This document shows, piece after piece, positions 6,710-10,614 of a DNA stretch of 10,614 nt (position 1 is the first letter of the stretch; each line of letters opens with the position of its first letter). Both the position numbers and the translations under genes were made by a program. The notes under the pieces were generated by a model that worked only from the letters and a program-made list of their open reading frames with translations, was not told the origin of the DNA and searched no databases. Source of the stretch: Methanobacteriota archaeon (GTDB taxonomy: Archaea > Thermoplasmatota > Poseidoniia > Poseidoniales > Poseidoniaceae); the NCBI GenBank assembly GCA_002697705.1, contig NZXL01000075.1, positions 1 to 10,614 on the forward strand. Direction: 5' to 3'.

Positions 6710-7867
6710 ATGATTTCCAATGACGAAATTGCTGCAATAGTAGAGGATTATGACCGTTTAAAATTAAGAATCGGAATGACTGCATCTCATTCTGCATTAG
6801 ACATATGTGACGGGGCAATCGAAGAAGGATTCCCTACTGTTGCATATTGCAAAGAAGGAAGGCACAAGACATATGCTAATTACTTCAAAACCCATAGATC
6901 CAGTTCAGGAAGAGTAACTAGAGGAATGGTTGACAAAGCAATCGTTCTAAATTCATTCAATGATGTGATGAATGCTGACTTACAATCCGAAATGCGAAAG
7001 CGAAATGTAGTATATGTCCCAAACCGTTCATTTACCTCCTACTCAACTATCGAAGATGTTGAAAATAACTTCAAAGTGCCACTCTTTGGTTCAAGAAATA
7101 TGCTAAGAATGGAAGAGAGAACTGAGGAACAAGATTATTATTGGATTCTTGACAAAGCAGGATTACCATATCCAGAAGCAATTAAAGATCCTCAAGATAT
7201 TGATTGTTTAGTTATTGTAAAACTTCATCACGCTCAAAAGAAACTTGAACGTGGATTCTTTACTTGTGCATCTTATGCTGAATATGTAGAAAAATCAGAA
7301 TCTCTACTTGCTGAAGGAGTCATTGACCAAGAATCACTCGAAGGTGCAAGAATTGAGAAGTATGTTATTGGACCTGTGTTCAATTTGAACTTTTTCTATA
7401 GCCCACTTGCTGAAGAAGGAGAAAGACTCGAACTGCTTGGAGTAGACTGGAGATTTGAATCATCTCTTGATGGACATGTTAGATTGCCAGCGCCTCAACA
7501 AATGACTATGCCTATTCATCAGCAAATTCCTGAAATGACTGTCGTTGGACACAATACTGCTACAATTAGAGAATCATTATTAGAAAAGGCATTTGAACTT
7601 GGAGAGAAATTTATTACAGCAAGTAAGGAACATTACGCCCCTGGAATTATTGGCCCATTCTGCTTACAAACTTGTATTGACAAAGATATGAATTACTACA
7701 TTTATGATGTTGCACCTCGTTTAGGCGGTGGAACAAATGTTCACGTTAGTGTTGGCCACCCATATGGTAATGCAACATGGAGAAAACCTATGTCAAGCGG
7801 TAGAAGAATCGCAATGGAACTTAGACTGGCCGCTGAACAAGACAGACTTCTCGAAGTTCTAACTTGA
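6710..7867 (+). CDS. purP: 5-formaminoimidazole-4-carboxamide ribonucleotide (FAICAR) synthetase PurP
   Basis: A 385-aa enzyme of the archaeal purine pathway. PurP uses ATP and formate to convert AICAR to FAICAR, replacing the formyl-folate-dependent step of bacterial PurH; it is an ATP-grasp protein acting in the cytosol. Family landmarks run the full length: 'ASHSALDICDGAIEEGF' (25-41), 'VPNRSFTSY' (103-111), 'VPLFGSRNMLRMEER' (123-137), 'VIVKLHHAQKKLERGFF' (168-184), 'IEKYVIGPVFNLNFFYSP' (215-232), 'GVDWRFESSLDGHVRLPA' (244-261), 'PGIIGPFCLQ' (311-320), 'PRLGGGTNVH' (336-345) and 'MSSGRRIAMEL' (361-371). It is slightly longer than typical PurP (about 350-360 aa). The usual 'GNR' of the 'P-x-F-G-N-R' block reads 'GSR' here. 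It has a strong SD and follows the coiled-coil gene by 63 bp, so readthrough expression is plausible. No other pur gene is in the window. Confidence 0.95.
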   Translation: MISNDEIAAIVEDYDRLKLRIGMTASHSALDICDGAIEEGFPTVAYCKEGRHKTYANYFKTHRSSSGRVTRGMVDKAIVLNSFNDVMNADLQSEMRKRNVVYVPNRSFTSYSTIEDVENNFKVPLFGSRNMLRMEERTEEQDYYWILDKAGLPYPEAIKDPQDIDCLVIVKLHHAQKKLERGFFTCASYAEYVEKSESLLAEGVIDQESLEGARIEKYVIGPVFNLNFFYSPLAEEGERLELLGVDWRFESSLDGHVRLPAPQQMTMPIHQQIPEMTVVGHNTATIRESLLEKAFELGEKFITASKEHYAPGIIGPFCLQTCIDKDMNYYIYDVAPRLGGGTNVHVSVGHPYGNATWRKPMSSGRRIAMELRLAAEQDRLLEVLT

Positions 7868-7888
7868 GAATTGAATCGATTGAATAAA

Positions 7889-8119
7889 TTAGACCGGGGT
7901 TTTGAATCCCATCGCTCTAACAATACACCATCCAGCTCTTGCTTCCCATATAGCGAAAGAACCACCGGCAATACTTCCTAAGACGCCCCACCAAGCAAGA
8001 GAGGGGAGAAATCCTACCGCTGTTAGAATTCCTAATGCTACTCCACCAGCGACTCCTAGAAGACCCAATCTCAACCTTGCAGCTTTTCCTGCTGCACCAA
8101 TATTACACTCTAGTGCCAT
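7889..8119 (-). CDS. Small membrane protein, YgaP/DUF2892-like
   Basis: A 76-aa hydrophobic protein. The N-terminus (MALECNIGAAGKAARLRLG) carries 'NIG' and basic residues. Two membrane segments follow, residues about 18-36 and 41-58, joined by a short turn 'FLPSLAWW'. The end 'EARAGWCIVRAMGFKTPV' resembles the 'G-x-CPlY-x-LG-I-x-T' terminus of DUF2892 proteins, the membrane part of YgaP. That family forms a two-helix hairpin with a conserved N-terminal 'NiG..dR..R' patch; its function outside YgaP is unclear. The opposite strand also has a 76-aa frame here (7902-8132), but it lacks a family pattern and is read as a shadow. A TATA-like box lies 22-28 nt upstream, so the message is probably leaderless. 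It is convergent with purP, 21 bp apart, and lies 80 bp downstream of the giant surface-protein gene on the same strand. Confidence 0.7.
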   Translation of the reverse strand: MALECNIGAAGKAARLRLGLLGVAGGVALGILTAVGFLPSLAWWGVLGSIAGGSFAIWEARAGWCIVRAMGFKTPV

Positions 8120-8140
8120 GAGAATACATTAACTCAGTAG

Positions 8141-8147
8141 TATATGA
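8141..8147 (-). promoter_or_regulatory. TATA-like box for the small membrane-protein gene
   Basis: On the minus strand TCATATA lies 22-28 nt upstream of the ATG at 8119, giving a transcription start at or next to that ATG (leaderless). No SD is present. It falls in the gap after the surface-protein stop at 8200. Confidence 0.4.
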
Positions 8148-8199
8148 ACAGATGTTTTAATTCAAGAGAGAAATTAATGTTTGATTATCATTGGAACTT

Positions 8200-10614
8200 T
8201 CACTCTTCTTCAGACTCTTCATGTTCAAGGCCTATTGAAGATTGCTTGCGATAAAGAATCACCATAGTGGCAATTAATACAACTACTACAATCGAAGGAA
8301 TCAATGGTGCTTGTTTGAAATTTTCAAACAGATTTAGAGGATTCATATTATCTCCTAGACCATCGCCATTTACATCCTCCCATTCTGTTGGGTCAAGTGG
8401 GAAGGAATCTTCAGAATCAATCACATTGTCGCCATCGTCATCTAAATCAACATTATTGCCTATGCCATCATTATCGGTATCTAAAGACTCACTAGAATCA
8501 TATGGGAATGCATCATCAACATCTAGTATTCCATCTTGATCATCATCGGAATCAGCATTGTCTCCAGTACCATCAAAATCAAAATCACTCACCTCTAATG
8601 AATTGAATGGGAATGCATCATTATTATCAGACACTCCATCATTATCGTCATCAGAGTCTGCGTTATCTCCAGTTCCATCTGTATCAAAATCACTTACCTC
8701 TAATTCATCAAATGGGAAAGCATCATCAACATCTGGTATTCCATCGTTGTCATCATCGGTATCGGCATTATCACCAGTACCGTCTCCATCAGAATCGACA
8801 GATTCCGTAGAATCTAGTGGGAAACTATCGATGATATCTACTACGTTATCTCCATCATCATCTTCATCAGAGTTATCTCCAGTTCCATCATCATCTGTAT
8901 CAACTGACTCTGTTGGGTCTAGAGGGAAGTCATCATCTAAATCCAAAACATTGTCATTATCATCATCGGTATCGGCATTATCACCAGTACCGTCTCCATC
9001 ATTATCAACTGATTCTGTAGGGTCGAGTGGGAAAACATCATCGATATCTAATACTGTATCATCATCATCATCGGTATCTGTATTATCGCCAGTTCCATCG
9101 TCATCTGTATCAACTGACTCTGTTGGGTCAAGTGGGAAGTCATCATCTAAATCCAAAACATTGTCATTATCATCATCGGTATCTGCATTATCGCCAGTTC
9201 CATCATCGTCTGTATCAATTGACTCTGTTGGGTCAAGTGGGAAAACATCATCTAAATCCAAAACATTGTCATTATCGTCATCTGTATCTGCATTATCGCC
9301 AGTTCCATCATCGTCTGTATCAATTGACTCTGTAGGGTCAAGTGGGAAGTCATCATCTAAATCCAAAACATTGTCATTATCATCATCTGTATCTGCATTA
9401 TCACCAGTACCGTCTCCATCATTATCAACTGATTCTGTAGGGTCGAGTGGGAAAGCATCATCGATGTCTAATACTGTATCACCATCATCATCGGCATCTG
9501 CATTATCGCCAGTTCCATCATCGTCTGTATCCACTGACTCTGTTGGGTCTAGAGGTAAGTCATCATCTAAATCTAAGACTCCATCATTGTCATCATCAAG
9601 GTCTTCATCAAAGTCATCACAACCATCATTGTCATTATCACTGGTTAATTCGAAGTCAACAGTAAAACAGGCATCTGAATCATCTAAAACACCGTCATTA
9701 TCATCATCTAAATCGATAATATCTACCGAGCCATCTTGATCTAAATCTGAGATACATTGAGTAATTGAATTACTAGCAACCGAAATTGTTGAATTTCCAA
9801 TCGGACAATTAATCTGACTAGTTTGACCTAGTTGGTCAACATAGTATCCAATGTCTGCATCATCACAAGAAGATTGCCCAGTCGCAGATTGATATGTTCC
9901 TAAACCGCATTCAGTTTGATTACTTTCGGCGTAATTAGCAACATAATGACCTACATCAGATAAATCACAAGAAGTTTGAGCATTTTCGGATTGATAAGTT
10001 CCTGGCAAGCAGGCTAGTTGCGAAGATTGACCTAGTTGGTCGACATAATGTCCTAAACTTGCATTATCACAGGATGATTGACCCGTTGCTGATTGATATG
10101 TTCCTAGTGAACAAGCAATTTGTGATGACTGTGTTGTTTGATTAACATAATGCCCCATACTTGCATCATCGCAGTTTGACTGTCCTGTATCCTGTTGGTA
10201 AGTTCCGATAGGACAGAACGTTTGAGAAACCTGCCCATATGATGCAACATAATGACCTAAATCTGCATCATGACAACCCGATTGTCTAATCAATGGTTGA
10301 TAATTTCCTGGAGAACAAGAAATTTGTGAAGATTGTCCAGTCTGGTCAACATAATGACCAGCACTAGCATTATCACAGGAAATTTGGCCCATTGCTATTT
10401 GATAGGTTCCAATAGAACATGGCGATTGAATTGATTGACCTGTTTGGTTGACATAGTTTCCTGGACTTGCTAAATCACAGGAGTTTTGAGCAGTATCAAC
10501 TTGATAGGTACCCAATGCACATGGGAGTTGAACCGATTGCCCAACAGTTGGAACATAATATCCAGCATCTGCATCATCGCAAGAAATCTGTCCCAAACCA
10601 CTTTGATAAGTTCC
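8200..10614 (-). CDS. Giant surface protein: Cys-rich repeats, thrombospondin type 3-like repeats, C-terminal membrane anchor (5' end outside window)
   Basis: The frame is open to the right edge, so 804 C-terminal residues are seen and the true start lies beyond 10614; the apparent TTG start at 10596 falls inside a repeat. First come eight 34-residue units of the form C-x2-G-T-Y-Q-x7-C-D-x-A-x2-G-x-Y-V, similar to ephrin-receptor-like/GCC2_GCC3 Cys repeats, plus a degenerate ninth. Then twelve units of about 35 residues rich in D-x-D-x-D-G and 'FPLDPTES', matching thrombospondin type 3 repeats, which bind Ca2+ through Asp side chains. Near the C-terminus one hydrophobic helix (8251-8310, 'PLIPSIVVVVLIATMVILY') is followed by YRK and an acidic tail, so the repeats face outside and the tail lies in the cytosol. 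A Ca-stabilised stalk displaying an adhesive or receptor head is inferred. Such proteins are common in marine Group II archaea. The extreme Asp content gives a very low pI. Confidence 0.85.
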   Translation of the reverse strand, partial: GTYQSGLGQISCDDADAGYYVPTVGQSVQLPCALGTYQVDTAQNSCDLASPGNYVNQTGQSIQSPCSIGTYQIAMGQISCDNASAGHYVDQTGQSSQISCSPGNYQPLIRQSGCHDADLGHYVASYGQVSQTFCPIGTYQQDTGQSNCDDASMGHYVNQTTQSSQIACSLGTYQSATGQSSCDNASLGHYVDQLGQSSQLACLPGTYQSENAQTSCDLSDVGHYVANYAESNQTECGLGTYQSATGQSSCDDADIGYYVDQLGQTSQINCPIGNSTISVASNSITQCISDLDQDGSVDIIDLDDDNDGVLDDSDACFTVDFELTSDNDNDGCDDFDEDLDDDNDGVLDLDDDLPLDPTESVDTDDDGTGDNADADDDGDTVLDIDDAFPLDPTESVDNDGDGTGDNADTDDDNDNVLDLDDDFPLDPTESIDTDDDGTGDNADTDDDNDNVLDLDDVFPLDPTESIDTDDDGTGDNADTDDDNDNVLDLDDDFPLDPTESVDTDDDGTGDNTDTDDDDDTVLDIDDVFPLDPTESVDNDGDGTGDNADTDDDNDNVLDLDDDFPLDPTESVDTDDDGTGDNSDEDDDGDNVVDIIDSFPLDSTESVDSDGDGTGDNADTDDDNDGIPDVDDAFPFDELEVSDFDTDGTGDNADSDDDNDGVSDNNDAFPFNSLEVSDFDFDGTGDNADSDDDQDGILDVDDAFPYDSSESLDTDNDGIGNNVDLDDDGDNVIDSEDSFPLDPTEWEDVNGDGLGDNMNPLNLFENFKQAPLIPSIVVVVLIATMVILYRKQSSIGLEHEESEEE
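8251..8310 (-). other. C-terminal transmembrane anchor of the surface protein
   Basis: About 20 uninterrupted hydrophobic residues (APLIPSIV...MVILY) are followed immediately by the basic residues R-K and then EHEESEEE. By the positive-inside rule the short acidic tail is cytosolic and the repeat region extracellular. Confidence 0.75.
8347..9747 (-). repeat. Tandem 105-bp repeats encoding TSP3-like Ca-binding units
   Basis: Twelve in-frame units of 35 residues can be counted by the phrase F-P-L-D-P-T-E-S or its variants (PLDSTES, PFDELEV, PFNSLEV, PYDSSES, PLDPTEW). The 105-bp period is exact between 9121 and 9226. Units near 8890-9560 are very similar at the DNA level; those toward the C-terminus (8347-8830) have drifted. 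This gradient fits recent amplification in the middle of the array and older units at the membrane-proximal end. Confidence 0.9.
9808..10614 (-). repeat. Tandem 102-bp repeats encoding 34-residue Cys-rich units
   Basis: Seven complete units and one cut by the window edge are in frame, each with Cys at positions 1 and 15 and the core C-x2-G-[TN]-Y-Q. The array ends with a degenerate unit (CPIGNSTISVAS...QC) at 9807-9754. DNA-level similarity is moderate. More units probably continue to the right of the window. Two Cys per unit suggests one disulfide per repeat. Confidence 0.9.

Noticed and set aside
7868..7915. Possible terminator hairpin between purP and the convergent gene
   Set aside because: Only a 3-bp G-C stem (GGG...CCC near 7896-7910), lying inside the coding region of the small gene, and a short AATCGATT palindrome are visible. 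Neither is convincing.
7902..8132. 76-codon plus-strand frame opposite the small membrane protein
   Set aside because: The translation is Pro/Ala-rich without motifs. The minus-strand reading has two membrane helices, a DUF2892-like end and a TATA-like box, so the minus strand is the real gene.
8558..9739. 393-codon plus-strand frame with very Ser-rich translation
   Set aside because: It is the antisense of the Asp-rich TSP3 array (GAT/GAC codons read as ATC/GTC or TCA/TCT out of register). Its repeats mirror the 105-bp period and it has no independent family pattern.
8347..9747. CRISPR-like or regulatory tandem repeat
   Set aside because: The 105-bp repeats are contiguous, in frame and coding throughout, with no spacers.

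Overview
The window looks like chromosomal DNA of a planktonic euryarchaeon, most likely Marine Group II (Candidatus Poseidoniales). The grounds are an archaeal-type purine enzyme (PurP), a COG1340-type archaeal coiled-coil protein, a Roadblock/LC7 protein, TATA-like boxes at leaderless-looking starts, and AT-rich genes beside long acidic thrombospondin-type-3 repeat surface proteins. The lineage is an inference, since no marker gene is present.

Layout. Positions 1-1865 (minus strand) hold the N-terminal part of a large secreted protein that runs off the left edge. It has a signal peptide followed by several CARDB-like beta-sandwich repeats with many N-glycosylation sequons. Divergent from it, a plus-strand cluster begins near 1956: a 250-aa coiled-coil protein (1956-2708), a 689-aa protein that reads as a eukaryotic-style non-canonical poly(A)/poly(U) polymerase of the Cid1/TUT/TRF4 class (2708-4777), and a GNAT acetyltransferase (4787-5263). 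The first two genes overlap by one base (TGATG) behind a strong Shine-Dalgarno. The third follows after 9 bp, with its SD inside the previous stop. Next come a Roadblock/LC7 protein (5322-5651), a second coiled-coil protein of the COG1340/DUF7121 type (5732-6646) and purP, FAICAR synthetase (6710-7867). Convergent to purP on the minus strand are a 76-aa YgaP/DUF2892-like membrane protein (7889-8119) and the C-terminal 804 residues of a giant surface protein (8200-10614): eight 34-residue Cys repeats, twelve 35-residue Ca-binding-type repeats, one transmembrane anchor.

The most notable content is the tailing-enzyme cassette. The polymerase carries the family's nucleotidyltransferase signature, the third catalytic Asp and the PAP-associated 'EDPF' region, fused to a coiled coil and a Lys/Arg-rich tail. 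A short C-terminal motif (SG-x-x-L-S-x3-L-x2-L) recurs, more or less degenerate, in the upstream coiled-coil protein, in the polymerase and in the COG1340 protein. This suggests that the polymerase and its partner were built from, or assemble through, COG1340-type parts. A template-independent RNA-tailing complex in a marine archaeon would be unexpected and is the main candidate for an undescribed system here.

No tRNA, rRNA, CRISPR array or insertion sequence was seen, and no intergenic stretch reaches 300 bp.
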